In this document: in pieces, positions 14,393-22,606 of the stretch
How the letters are laid out: each line of letters begins with the position of its first letter
How positions within the stretch are numbered: the stretch's first letter is position 1
From: Mycolicibacterium fallax
GTDB taxonomy: Bacteria; Actinomycetota; Actinomycetes; Mycobacteriales; Mycobacteriaceae
Reading direction: 5' to 3'
DNA: 64,000 bases
NCBI RefSeq assembly: GCF_010726955.1
Contig: NZ_AP022603.1
Span: 2,480,001 to 2,544,000 of the forward strand
The notes under the pieces: generated by a model
The model's database searches: none
What the model saw: only the letters and a program-made list of their open reading frames with translations
What the model was told of the DNA's origin: nothing
Program-made: the position numbers and the translations under genes

Positions 14393-16243
14393 CTACTGCG
14401 GCGGCTGCTGCTCGGGCACCGGGATCGGAATCGGCGGCAGCCCGGGGATATTCAGGTGCGTGGTGGTCATCCGCGGCGGGGTGGTCGTCGTGGTCGGGGT
14501 GCTGGTGGTCGTCGGCGGCGTCGTTGTCGTGGTTGTCGTCGTCGGCTCGGTCGTCGTCGTCGTGGTGGTGGTCGTCGTGGTGGTGGTCGTCGTGGTCGTC
14601 GTGGTGGTGGTCACCGGCGGTTCGGTGGTCGTCGTCGGCGTCCACTCCGGGGTCGTGGTCACCGGCGGCGGGGGCGGGGGCGGCGGCGGTTCGGGTGTCT
14701 GTTCGACGGGCGAGGGCTCCGGCGGCGGCGGCGGCAGCTTCGCCTTCGTGGTCACCGGCTCGGTGACGCTCGGGGCCGACTCGATCGGCTTGGCGTCGTT
14801 GGCCAGGTTGTAGATGACCGACCCGAAGGCGAACAGCGCGATCAGGCCCGCGCCGGCCACCGCCAGCCCGGGCAGCCGACTGCGCCGCGGGCGCGGCGCG
14901 GCAATCGGGTCCGCGTCGTCGTACTCCACCCGCGGGCGCGGGCCGTCGGGCCGATACGGGTTCTCGGCGCTGCCGAAATCGGCGGCACCGAAATCCGCGC
15001 TGCCGAAATCGATCTCGCCGCCCTGATAGGGCAGCGGATCGGCGACCGCGTCGGCGGCCTCAGACCAGGCCAGCCCGCCGCCGTCGGTGCCGGCTCCGGC
15101 GGCCGGGTTCCGGGCGGTGTCGGGCTCGCCGACCGCCGGGGCCAGCCCGGTCGCGGCCGACGCGGTCGCCGCGGACATCCCGGTCGCGGCGTCGGCGTCC
15201 GGGCCGCGGGCCGACAGCAGCGCCGCACCGATCGCCCCGCCCTGCCCCGACCACGCGGTGGTCAGCACCGGCGCCTGGGACAACTGCGAAAGCCGTTGCG
15301 TGACAAGGGGGATCGCCGCTCCCCCACCCACCGTCGCGACGGCGGAGATCCGCGCCCACGGAATCCGGCCGCGGTCCAGCAGCTGCTGCAGGGCGTCGAG
15401 CACACCGCCGAGCCCGCCGACCATCAGCGCGTCGAGCTCGGCGCGGGTGAACCGCACCTCCACCCGGCCGGCGCCCTCGGGCAGCTCCAGCGGCAGCGTC
15501 GTGACGGTCTGTGCCGACAACCGTTCCTTGGCCCGACGGGCCTCGCCGCGCAAGGTCGCCAGCGAGCCGACGGCGGCGGTGGCCGCCGGGTCCAGGTCCC
15601 CGCGCGCCTCCAGATCGGCCAGCACCGCCGCGAGCACCGCGGCATCGATCTGGTCCCCGGAGAAGTCCGGATACCGGACGGTCTCGCCGAGCTGGGCGAA
15701 CCCGGCGTCGGCGTCGAACAGGGTCATGCTGGTGCCGCTGGCACCGAAGTCCAGCACCGCGATGACACCGTGGCCGGGCAGCCCGGGATCGGTCTGCAAC
15801 GCGGTCAGCGCGGCGGTGGCGTCGGGCACCAGCCGCGGTGCCACCCCACCCGGGCTCAGCCGGGCGTCGGCGCGCACCGCATTTTCCAGGGCCCGGCGCA
15901 CGCCCGGACCCCAGTACGACGGCACCGCGAGTGTCACCGCACCCCCGGCGCCGCCGACCGCGCCGACCATCGAGGCCAGCGCCGCGGCCAGCAGCCGGTC
16001 GGCCGGATGCGCGGAGCCGTCGGGGGCGACCAGCGGAATCGGGTCGCCGACCCGCTCGACGAAGCCGCGCAGCACCAGGCCGGGCTCGGCGGCGGCAAGT
16101 ACGGGATTGTCGGCGGGTGTGCCCACCTCGGGCGGTCGCTGCCGGAACAGCGTCAGCACGGATCGGCGGGTCACCGGCGGTGCGCCCACCCGCGCCGCAA
16201 CCAGGTGCATGGCGCCGATCGACAGCCCGGTCGGGTCAGTCAC
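14393..16243 (-). CDS. Rv0312-like protein: Hsp70-like domain, membrane helix, Pro/Thr-rich tail
   Basis: The protein has 616 aa (Rv0312: about 620). Residues 1-340 follow the Hsp70/actin layout: LSIGAMHLVAARV, a peptide-like VTLAVPSYWGPGVRRALENAV with VPDATAALTAL, a phosphate-2-like IAVLDFGASGTSMTLFD, and an adenosine-like AVATVGGGAAIPLV. A linker leads to one membrane helix (LAVAGAGLIALFAFGSVIY) near residue 495. The tail holds PPPPPEPS and then long threonine runs. The N-domain is inferred to bind nucleotide in the cytoplasm with the tail outside. The GTG at 16243 is chosen because the conserved region begins there. Role unknown. Confidence 0.85.
   Translation of the reverse strand: MTDPTGLSIGAMHLVAARVGAPPVTRRSVLTLFRQRPPEVGTPADNPVLAAAEPGLVLRGFVERVGDPIPLVAPDGSAHPADRLLAAALASMVGAVGGAGGAVTLAVPSYWGPGVRRALENAVRADARLSPGGVAPRLVPDATAALTALQTDPGLPGHGVIAVLDFGASGTSMTLFDADAGFAQLGETVRYPDFSGDQIDAAVLAAVLADLEARGDLDPAATAAVGSLATLRGEARRAKERLSAQTVTTLPLELPEGAGRVEVRFTRAELDALMVGGLGGVLDALQQLLDRGRIPWARISAVATVGGGAAIPLVTQRLSQLSQAPVLTTAWSGQGGAIGAALLSARGPDADAATGMSAATASAATGLAPAVGEPDTARNPAAGAGTDGGGLAWSEAADAVADPLPYQGGEIDFGSADFGAADFGSAENPYRPDGPRPRVEYDDADPIAAPRPRRSRLPGLAVAGAGLIALFAFGSVIYNLANDAKPIESAPSVTEPVTTKAKLPPPPPEPSPVEQTPEPPPPPPPPPVTTTPEWTPTTTTEPPVTTTTTTTTTTTTTTTTTTTTTEPTTTTTTTTPPTTTSTPTTTTTPPRMTTTHLNIPGLPPIPIPVPEQQPPQ
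14482..14641 (-). repeat. GTC/GTG trinucleotide tract coding for poly-threonine
   Basis: The plus strand reads GTCGTCGTGGTGGTG-type triplets, which on the minus strand code for Thr with ACC/ACG codons. The longest uninterrupted run, about 24 Thr, lies at roughly 14549-14620 inside the Rv0312-like gene. Further runs of 8 and 5 Thr are separated by EP, PP and STP. Confidence 0.85.
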
Positions 16244-16324
16244 CCGGCCACCATATCGGTCGGGCGCCGTCGCTCCGGCCTCCGACACCCCTACCCGAGG
16301 GCTTGGCCGCCGGGCCGGTGGCCG

Positions 16325-17569
16325 CTACAGGACGGTCAGCGGCAGCGATTCGCGCGGCGCGAAGACGAACGCCGCCCCGCCGCTGACCTTGACCACCGCG
16401 ACCTCCCCGGATTCCCGCAGCGGCCGCTCACGGTGCCCCAGGGTCATGGTCCAGTCGTCGGCGGTGCCGTCGATCTCGACCGCCAGGTGGGGGTCGATTG
16501 CGGTGGCGATGGCCTGCAGCGCCTCGGTGTGGCCGGGGCCGCACAGCGTGATCCAGGCGCCGTCGTCGTGCGCGGCGCTGCGGCGCACCCGCATCCGGCC
16601 GTCGCCGAACTCGGCGTCGACGTAGCCGGCCGGGTTGACCAGCGGGTGCAGTTCCAGGGTCCGAAGCACGCCCTCGGACCCGCCGGGCAGCCGCAGCGCG
16701 CGGTGGATCCGCTCGGCGGCCACCCCGGCCAGCCCGGTGAGCTGCTTGGTGCAGATCTCGGTGAGCTGGGCGGCGTCGGCGGCGCGCAGCTGCACGGCCA
16801 GCACGAACGACAGGTGCAGCAACTGCATCTGCAGGCACACCTCGTCGGCGATGCGGACCAGCGCCGAATGCGAGTAGGCGGCGAAGTCGAAGTCCGACAG
16901 CAGCTCGCCGGAGTAGTCCGCCCGGCCCTGGTCGGCCGGGTCGATGTCGGCGAGTTCCCAGCTCGCGGCCCGGGTCGCCTCGATGATCGCCAGCGGCGGC
17001 AGACCGGTGACCTCCGGGTTGTCCTCGTCGATATTGACCGTCCAGTGACAGTGCGGGGACCGGTCGGCCGGGGTGCGGGGCGGGCGGTGAATCGGGCGGA
17101 CCTGCGCCTTCGGGTTGGTCGCCACCGCGGTGGCGTCGAAGGTCGGGTCCTCGATGTCATGGCACATGCCGGTGACGTAGTCCTCGCCCATCGGTTCGAC
17201 GTCGAGCAGCGCGCCGCAGTGGTCGAGGTAGAACTCACCGTGCCAGCGGTCGTGGACGATGTAGCGGAAGTCCATGAACTGCGGCGGGGCGCCGATGTCG
17301 AGCTGCAGGCCCTTGAAGATGGTGTAGATGTCGGTGCCCTCGTACTTCAGCGCCTTCTGCATCCGCCGGGTGTAGACCGGGCTGGCGCCGGACCACTCCT
17401 CGATAGCGATCTGCAGCATCTCCTCGCGGCCGAAGTTGACGATGCACCACGCCATCCCGGACCGGTCGATGAGCTGGCCGATGAGCAGCAGCTCCGGCAC
17501 GAGGGTGGCAAGTTCCTCGCGGGACAGGCTGGCGAAGCGGCTGGGGGTGGGGCTGGGCTTTACCGTCAC
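16325..17569 (-). CDS. Rv0311-like conserved protein
   Basis: The protein has 414 aa (Rv0311: about 409) and no established function. It is soluble. The N-terminal 180 residues contain many conserved aromatic and acidic positions (GMAWCIVNFGREEMLQIAIEEW, YTIFKGLQLDIGAPPQFMDFRY, HDRWHGEFYLDHCGALLDVEP, TGMCHDIEDPTF). The His, Cys and Asp spacing could bind a metal or cofactor, but no family was recognised. The start GTG at 17569 sits about 7 nt after a -10-like TATGTT, consistent with a leaderless transcript. It is adjacent to the Rv0312-like gene and divergent from a TetR gene that probably regulates it. Confidence 0.8.
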   Translation of the reverse strand: MTVKPSPTPSRFASLSREELATLVPELLLIGQLIDRSGMAWCIVNFGREEMLQIAIEEWSGASPVYTRRMQKALKYEGTDIYTIFKGLQLDIGAPPQFMDFRYIVHDRWHGEFYLDHCGALLDVEPMGEDYVTGMCHDIEDPTFDATAVATNPKAQVRPIHRPPRTPADRSPHCHWTVNIDEDNPEVTGLPPLAIIEATRAASWELADIDPADQGRADYSGELLSDFDFAAYSHSALVRIADEVCLQMQLLHLSFVLAVQLRAADAAQLTEICTKQLTGLAGVAAERIHRALRLPGGSEGVLRTLELHPLVNPAGYVDAEFGDGRMRVRRSAAHDDGAWITLCGPGHTEALQAIATAIDPHLAVEIDGTADDWTMTLGHRERPLRESGEVAVVKVSGGAAFVFAPRESLPLTVL

Positions 17570-17577
17570 CAACTAAA

Positions 17578-17618
17578 CATAGAGTTGACAATGTTATTAA
17601 GTCAACAATGCTATAAAG
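17578..17618. promoter_or_regulatory. Divergent leaderless promoters with TetR-type operator
   Basis: GTTGAC (17584-17589) and GTCAAC (17601-17606) form a perfect 6-nt inverted repeat; ACAATGTTAT and ACAATGCTAT are direct repeats 17 nt apart. Minus strand: TTGACT, 18 nt, TATGTT, then the GTG at 17569. Plus strand: TATAAA (17612-17617), then 7 nt to the ATG at 17625. Both genes would therefore start at or next to their transcription start. The operator overlaps both promoters, as expected for an autoregulated TetR. Confidence 0.7.
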
Positions 17619-17624
17619 AAGACG

Positions 17625-18227
17625 ATGACGAACCGCTCGACGGCACCCACCCGCCGCACCCAGGCGCCGCGCCGGCGCGGCGACCAGACGCGGGCCAAGA
17701 TCATCGACGAGACGGTGCGCTGCATCCTCGAGGAGGGTTTCGGCGCCGCCACCGCCAAGCACGTCGCCGAACGCGCCGGGGTCACCTGGGGAGTCATCCA
17801 GTACCACTTCGGCGACCGCAACGGCCTGCTGATGGCCGTGGTGTCCGACGGGGTCGCCCGGCTCATCGAGCGGCTGTCCGGCGCCCGGGTCGCCGACCTG
17901 CCAACCCGCCGGCGGCTGGAGACCGTCATCGACATCGCCTGGGAGTGCTACAGCAGCCCGACGTCGATGGCCGCCCTGGAGATCCTGCAGGCCACCCGAG
18001 GCGGCGATCCGCAGCACCGACACCTGGCCGAGATGAACACCGCCACCCAGGCGCTCGGCCGGCTGATCTCCGACGACCCCGCCGATCACCCGGTCGCCGA
18101 GGTGATCTGGGCGGCGCTGCGCGGCATGGTGCTCGCGCAGTTGATCGTCGGGCAACCGCTGGACTGGCGCGCCGAACGGGCCACGCTCACCGAGATGGCC
18201 GCCCGAACCCTGGCCGGCGGGCAATAA
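17625..18227 (+). CDS. TetR-family transcriptional regulator
   Basis: The protein has 200 aa. The N-terminal helix-turn-helix domain runs from TRAKIIDETVRCILEEGFG through TAKHVAERAGVTWGVIQYHFGDR, the classic TetR signature with Y-F in the recognition region. The ligand domain (~85-200) is unassigned. It is transcribed divergently from the Rv0311-like gene across the operator at 17578-17618, so it probably represses that gene and itself. The NTF2-like gene begins 9 nt after its stop and is likely cotranscribed. Confidence 0.92.
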   Translation: MTNRSTAPTRRTQAPRRRGDQTRAKIIDETVRCILEEGFGAATAKHVAERAGVTWGVIQYHFGDRNGLLMAVVSDGVARLIERLSGARVADLPTRRRLETVIDIAWECYSSPTSMAALEILQATRGGDPQHRHLAEMNTATQALGRLISDDPADHPVAEVIWAALRGMVLAQLIVGQPLDWRAERATLTEMAARTLAGGQ

Positions 18228-18235
18228 TCGCGGGC

Positions 18236-18712
18236 ATGGACGAGCTGCGGGACGACGATCTGCGAAACATCGAGGCGCTCAAGTACCGCTATCTGCGGGC
18301 CCTGGACACCAAGGACTGGGACACCTTCACCGACACCCTGACCGAGGACGTCGTCGGCAACTACGGTTCGGCGCCCGACGGTGTGCCGCTGCGGTTCACC
18401 GACCGCGCCTCGCTGGTCGGCTACCTGCGCACCGCGATGCCGGCCGCGGTGATCACCGAGCACCGGGTCGGGCACCCCGAGATCACCGTGACCGGCGACG
18501 AGGCCACCGGCCGCTGGTACCTGCAGGACCGGGTGATCCTCGCCGAGGCGAACTTCATGCTGATCGGCGCGGCGTTCTACGCCGACACCTACCGGCGCAC
18601 CCCGGACGGCTGGCGGATCTGCGCCACCGGCTACGAGCGCACCTACGAGGCGACGATGTCGTTGCAGGGCTTGTCATTTCACCTCACCCCGGGTCCCGCC
18701 CTGCACGGTTGA
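18236..18712 (+). CDS. NTF2/SnoaL-like protein (Rv0310c-like)
   Basis: The protein has 158 aa and an NTF2-like fold: an N-terminal helix pair ending in KYRYLRALDTKDWDTFTDTLTEDVV, then strands ending in GRWYLQDRVILAEANFMLIGAAFYADTYRRTPDGWRICATGYER. This fold occurs in ketosteroid-isomerase-like enzymes, dehydratases and binding proteins. The D in DTKDWD and a central His (TEHRVGHPE) are at positions often used for catalysis, but no substrate can be named. The ATG at 18236 follows the TetR stop closely. Confidence 0.85.
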   Translation: MDELRDDDLRNIEALKYRYLRALDTKDWDTFTDTLTEDVVGNYGSAPDGVPLRFTDRASLVGYLRTAMPAAVITEHRVGHPEITVTGDEATGRWYLQDRVILAEANFMLIGAAFYADTYRRTPDGWRICATGYERTYEATMSLQGLSFHLTPGPALHG

Positions 18713-18716
18713 CCCG

Positions 18717-19373
18717 CTATTTCGAGATGGCGATCAGCGCACCCGGGCGCAGCCAGCCGATGATCTTGGTGAGCATGCCCGGATCGATCGCGACGCACCC
18801 GGCGGTCGGCCCGCCGTCGGTGTCGTGCAGGAAGAACGCGCTGCCCTTGCCCGGCGTCCGGGCGGCGTTGACGCCCATCACCACCGCCTGCGCGTACACC
18901 GGGATGTCCAGGTTCTCCGTCGGCGCGGCGGTGCTGAACGGGCAGTCCGCCGGCGCGCAGACCGCCATGGTGTTGTACAGCGGGCTGTTGACGTCACCGA
19001 CCCACCAGTGCTGGGGGCCGACCTGTACGTAGGGCAACCCGGAGCCCGGATTGGGTTTGGTGCCGAACGCCGAGTTAAGGGTGAAGATGCCCATCGGCGT
19101 CGCCCCGGAACCCTCAAAGGTGTTGCGCGAGATGCCCTGCCCACCGACCTTCGCCGGGATCCCGGCACCCACCGGCGCCCAGCCGGCCGGGCCGCGCTGC
19201 CAGAGGTCCACGGTGGCGTTCGAGCCGCCGGTGCCGACCACCGAGATGACCTGGGTGGCATTGCCGACCTGCCCGCCGAACCACGGTCCGGCGGCGTACC
19301 CGGGGGCGACGACGACCAGCGCGATGACCAGCGCACCGGCCACCGCGCAGCACAGATCGACCAGCCGGCGCAT
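18717..19373 (-). CDS. Exported L,D-transpeptidase-like (YkuD) protein, Rv0309-like
   Basis: The protein has 218 aa, the same as Rv0309. A signal peptide (LVDLCCAVAGALVIALVVVA, cut near GYAA) leads to a YkuD-like domain ending in AFFLHDTDGGPTAGCVAIDPGML. The His and the TAGC Cys correspond to the L,D-transpeptidase catalytic pair. The Arg that usually follows the Cys in true cross-linking enzymes (HGCIR) is replaced by Ala, so the activity may differ. The ATG at 19373 is chosen because it sits just before the hydrophobic core; a TTG at 19409 is an alternative. It faces the NTF2-like gene tail-to-tail. Confidence 0.85.
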   Translation of the reverse strand: MRRLVDLCCAVAGALVIALVVVAPGYAAGPWFGGQVGNATQVISVVGTGGSNATVDLWQRGPAGWAPVGAGIPAKVGGQGISRNTFEGSGATPMGIFTLNSAFGTKPNPGSGLPYVQVGPQHWWVGDVNSPLYNTMAVCAPADCPFSTAAPTENLDIPVYAQAVVMGVNAARTPGKGSAFFLHDTDGGPTAGCVAIDPGMLTKIIGWLRPGALIAISK

Positions 19374-19506
19374 CCAGCCATCGTCACGACCGGCTGCCGC
19401 CGGGGTCAAGTCAAGCTTTGGTCACGGCGCAGGGTCATTCGCTGGAAAAGTCAGTCGCCGGGAAAAGTGAATACCGCCGCCGCCGGCCCGGAACTACCCT
19501 GGAGCG

Positions 19507-20451
19507 ATGGCGCCGACCATCAACGCCGAGGCGGTCCGGTACCTCGAGCTGCTGGGGCTGCCGCCACCACCACCGATCCCGTCGGATCCGGTGCTGGCCG
19601 GCACGGTGCTGACCGAGTGGTGGGCCCAGGTGCTGCAACTCGCCGCGAACTGGGGTGATCCCGCCGACGCCGAGCGGGTCGCCCGGGAGCAGGCCGAGCG
19701 CGAGCTCAAGGCCGCCGACGCCGCGGCCAAGTTCCCCGCCAACGAGGAGGCCTCCGCCCGGCAGTTGGCCGCGGTCGACCCGGGCGGCCAGGGCGATCAG
19801 TTCGCCCAGCAGATCCCGCAGTTGATCAGCGGCCTGGTCGGCGGCCTGACCGGTGGTCTCGGCGGGCTGGTGGCGCCGCTGAGCCAACTGCCCGCCCAGG
19901 CCGGTCAGCTCGGCCAGCAGCTCGCCGAGCAGCTGTCCTCGGCCGCCGGTCAGGCCGAGCCGCCCGTCGAGGACTGGCTCGACGACCCGCTGGGCGACGA
20001 ATTCCTTTCCGGCGCGGACGGATTCGGCTCGGATGGATCCGGCGGCGCGGGTCCCGGCGGTGCGGACGCACCCGGGTCCGGGCCGACCACCCCCGCCACC
20101 CTGCTCGGCCCGCCGCCGGCCCCGTCGGGCGCCACGGTGCCGACGTCGGGCCGCAGCGTGCCCGTCGTCCCGGCACTGCCCGCACCGCACGCAGCGCCGA
20201 TCGCGCCGGGGGTTGGCGGGATGCCGATGATGCCGGCCGCACCGTTGGCCGGCGCGCCCGCCGGTGGCGGCGGGGCCGAGCCGACCGGCACCCGGCGGGT
20301 TTCGGTGCCCACGGTGCGCAACGGCGCCCCGGTGCAGGGCCGGATCGATGCCCCGCCGGCCGCGCCCGCGGTCACCAAGCGGGTCGAGGGCCGGGTCACC
20401 GCGACGCGGCGGATCATCGTCGAACCCCGCGGGGGCGACCGGGCCGATTAA
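19507..20451 (+). CDS. Ala/Pro/Gly-rich protein, possibly secreted
   Basis: The protein has 314 aa and is not recognised. Residues 1-90 are helical and charged (EWWAQVLQLAANWGDPADAERVAREQAERELKAADAAAK). Residues 100-150 are rich in Gln, Gly and Leu (QQIPQLISGLVGGLTGGLGG). Residues 170-270 are Pro/Gly/Ala-rich and disordered, and the end is a basic RRVSVPTVRNG...RRIIVEPRGG. There is no Sec signal. The layout of a helical N-half with a QLPQ-type and Pro-rich C-half recalls ESX-associated Esp proteins, but no motif proves this. It is followed 9 nt later by the PAP2-kinase fusion. Confidence 0.7.
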   Translation: MAPTINAEAVRYLELLGLPPPPPIPSDPVLAGTVLTEWWAQVLQLAANWGDPADAERVAREQAERELKAADAAAKFPANEEASARQLAAVDPGGQGDQFAQQIPQLISGLVGGLTGGLGGLVAPLSQLPAQAGQLGQQLAEQLSSAAGQAEPPVEDWLDDPLGDEFLSGADGFGSDGSGGAGPGGADAPGSGPTTPATLLGPPPAPSGATVPTSGRSVPVVPALPAPHAAPIAPGVGGMPMMPAAPLAGAPAGGGGAEPTGTRRVSVPTVRNGAPVQGRIDAPPAAPAVTKRVEGRVTATRRIIVEPRGGDRAD

Positions 20452-20460
20452 GGTGTCCGG

Positions 20461-21948
20461 ATGGCCCGATCATTGCCCGGCAGCCGCGGATTCCAGGAGA
20501 TCACCGAGGGACTGAGCACGCTGGACCGGGAGGTGTTCGACGCCGTCGCCGGCACCGAGACACCGCTGCTGGACGCCATCCTGCCGCCGCTGACCCGCGC
20601 CGCCGACCACTCCAAACTGTGGATGGGCATCGCCGCGCTGCTGGCCGCCACCGGCAACCCGTCGCTGCGCCGGGGCGCGGTGCGCGGGCTGCTCACCCTC
20701 GGGGTCACCAGCCTGGTCACCAACCAGGTCGCCAAGCGGATCTGGCGCCGGGAACGCCCCGGGCACACCGCGGTCCCGCTGCTGCGGCGCATCCACCGCT
20801 ACCCGCGGTCGAACTCCTTCCCGTCCGGGCATTCGGCCAGCGCCGCGGCGTTCGCCGTCGGCGTCGGGATGGAATCCGCGCCGGCCGGGCTGGCGCTGGC
20901 CGGGCTGGCCAGCCTGGTCGGACTGTCCCGGGTCTACACCGGTGCGCACTACCCCGGCGATGTGCTGGCCGGGTTCGGCATCGGCGCGGCGGTCGCGGTG
21001 GCCGGCGCCCGGCTGGTGCCGCCGGTCGTCGATACCAAGCTGCCGCCGACCGAGCCGCTGACCGTCGACACCCCACCCCGGGTCGACGGCGCCGGCCTGG
21101 TGGTGGTGATCAACCCGGCCTCCGGCAGCGGCACCGGAACCCGCGTGCTGCAGCAGATCCGCCAGGAGCTGCCGGCCGCCGAGATCGTCGAGCTGACCTC
21201 CGACGACGACGTCGCGCAGGTGCTGCGCAGCGCGGCCGGCCGCGCCGAGGTGCTCGGCATCGCCGGCGGGGACGGCACCGTCGGCACCGCGGCGGCGGTC
21301 GCGCTGGACACCGGCCTCCCGCTGGCGGTGTTCCCGGCCGGCACCTTCAACCACTTCGCCAAGGACATCGGCTGCCCAACCCCGGCCAAGACCATCGCGG
21401 CAGTGCGGAACGGCACCGTCAGCCGGGTCGACCTGATCCGGCTCAACCAGACCCATATCGTCGTCAACACCGCCAGCATCGGCGCCTACCCGCAGTTCGT
21501 CGCCACCCGGGAGCGTTACGAGAAGCGGATCGGCAAGCCGCTGGCCGGCGGCTACGCACTGTGGAAGACGCTGCGGGGCGAGCGGTCGGTGCGGATCCGC
21601 TACGACAACACCACCATCGAGACGTCGCTGTTCTTCCTCGGCAACTCCATCTACCTGCCGGCCGGGTTCGCCCCGGCCCGCCGCACCCGGATGGACGACG
21701 GCCTGATCGACGTCCGGATCCTGGAGGTCGGCCGGCGGTTTGCCCGGCTGCGGATCCTGTCCGCGCTGGCGCTGGGCCGGCTGACCCGCAGCCCGCTGTA
21801 TCACGAGCTGCAGGTGCCGGAGTTCTCCTTCACCGCCGTCGACGGCCCCACCCCGCTCGCGCACGACGGGGAGGTCAGCCCGCCGCTGACCCAGGCGTCG
21901 TTCGCCTCGCTGTATCGGGCGCTGCCGGTGTTCCGTCCGCCACGCTGA
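20461..21948 (+). CDS. PAP2 phosphatase - diacylglycerol kinase fusion
   Basis: The protein has 495 aa with two catalytic domains. Residues ~30-190 are a PAP2/phosphatidic acid phosphatase with all three motifs: K92-(6)-RP100, SFPSGH (H124) and SRVYTGAHYPGD (H163, D167). Residues ~205-490 are a DAGK-type lipid kinase with VVVINPASGSG and the nucleotide loop GGDGTVG at 269-275, then FPAGTFNHFAKDIG. One polypeptide could thus dephosphorylate and phosphorylate lipid headgroups or polyprenol. The last 74 nt overlap a convergent PAP2 gene. The ATG at 20461 follows the previous stop by 7 nt. Confidence 0.92.
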   Translation: MARSLPGSRGFQEITEGLSTLDREVFDAVAGTETPLLDAILPPLTRAADHSKLWMGIAALLAATGNPSLRRGAVRGLLTLGVTSLVTNQVAKRIWRRERPGHTAVPLLRRIHRYPRSNSFPSGHSASAAAFAVGVGMESAPAGLALAGLASLVGLSRVYTGAHYPGDVLAGFGIGAAVAVAGARLVPPVVDTKLPPTEPLTVDTPPRVDGAGLVVVINPASGSGTGTRVLQQIRQELPAAEIVELTSDDDVAQVLRSAAGRAEVLGIAGGDGTVGTAAAVALDTGLPLAVFPAGTFNHFAKDIGCPTPAKTIAAVRNGTVSRVDLIRLNQTHIVVNTASIGAYPQFVATRERYEKRIGKPLAGGYALWKTLRGERSVRIRYDNTTIETSLFFLGNSIYLPAGFAPARRTRMDDGLIDVRILEVGRRFARLRILSALALGRLTRSPLYHELQVPEFSFTAVDGPTPLAHDGEVSPPLTQASFASLYRALPVFRPPR

Positions 21949-22561
21949 ACGGCGGGCACACCCACCGGCAGAACGCGAAGTAGAGGTATCCCAGCGCCCA
22001 CCCGGCCAGCACGTCGGAGGGGTGGTGCACGTTCAGCACCACCCGGCCGACGCCGGTCGCCACCACCAGCGCCACCCCCGCCCACAGCGCCGGGGCGCGC
22101 CAGCCGGCCGGCAGGTCGCGCAGGTACACCGTCAGCAGCGCGGCCACGATGACCAGCAGCCCCAGCGCGTGGCCGGACGGGAACGACAGCCCGTGCGCGT
22201 ACACCAGCGCGGTGTCCGGGCGGGCCCGGCCGGCCAGCCACTTGGCCAATTCGGTCACCGCGGCGCTGAGTTCGACGCTCAGCAGCAGGAATGTCGCCAC
22301 CCGCGCCCGGCGGCGGACGAACTCGACGATGATCAGCACCGCGACCAACCCCCGCAGCACCACGGTGCCCAAGACCGTGCAGAACACGTCCCAGCCGGTG
22401 ACCCAGCCCGGCCGGCCGACCGCGAAGTCGTAGCAGTGCCGCAGCGCCCAGTCGTCGGCGACCCGCAGCCAGGACCAGTCGGCGGCGAAACCCACCCACA
22501 TCAGCAGGTAGACGGCGGCCGCGGCGACCGAGAGGGCGAGGGTCAGCCGGTGACGGGTCAT
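21875..22561 (-). CDS. PAP2-family membrane phosphatase (Rv0308-like)
   Basis: The protein has 228 aa and about six hydrophobic helices, with the PAP2 motifs KWLAGRARP, LSFPSGHALG and GVGRVVLNVHHPSDVLAG. It probably dephosphorylates a lipid phosphate or pyrophosphate at the outer membrane face. The last ~24 residues (VADGTPAAPDTARRTTPGSAAG) are low-complexity and are encoded entirely in the region overlapping the convergent fusion gene, so they are probably a dispensable extension. Divergent from the Rv0293c-like gene, with a 45-nt gap between the two starts. Confidence 0.9.
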   Translation of the reverse strand: MTRHRLTLALSVAAAAVYLLMWVGFAADWSWLRVADDWALRHCYDFAVGRPGWVTGWDVFCTVLGTVVLRGLVAVLIIVEFVRRRARVATFLLLSVELSAAVTELAKWLAGRARPDTALVYAHGLSFPSGHALGLLVIVAALLTVYLRDLPAGWRAPALWAGVALVVATGVGRVVLNVHHPSDVLAGWALGYLYFAFCRWVCPPFSVADGTPAAPDTARRTTPGSAAG

Positions 22562-22606
22562 GCGTTCACGACTACCACACCGACACCGGGGTTAACATCG
22601 ACAGCC

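Noticed and set aside
14291..18712. A plus-strand open frame of almost 1500 codons
   Set aside because: It is antisense to three well-supported genes, gives only Arg/Gly/Pro-rich nonsense and arises from high GC. Only its last part (18236-18712) is a real gene.
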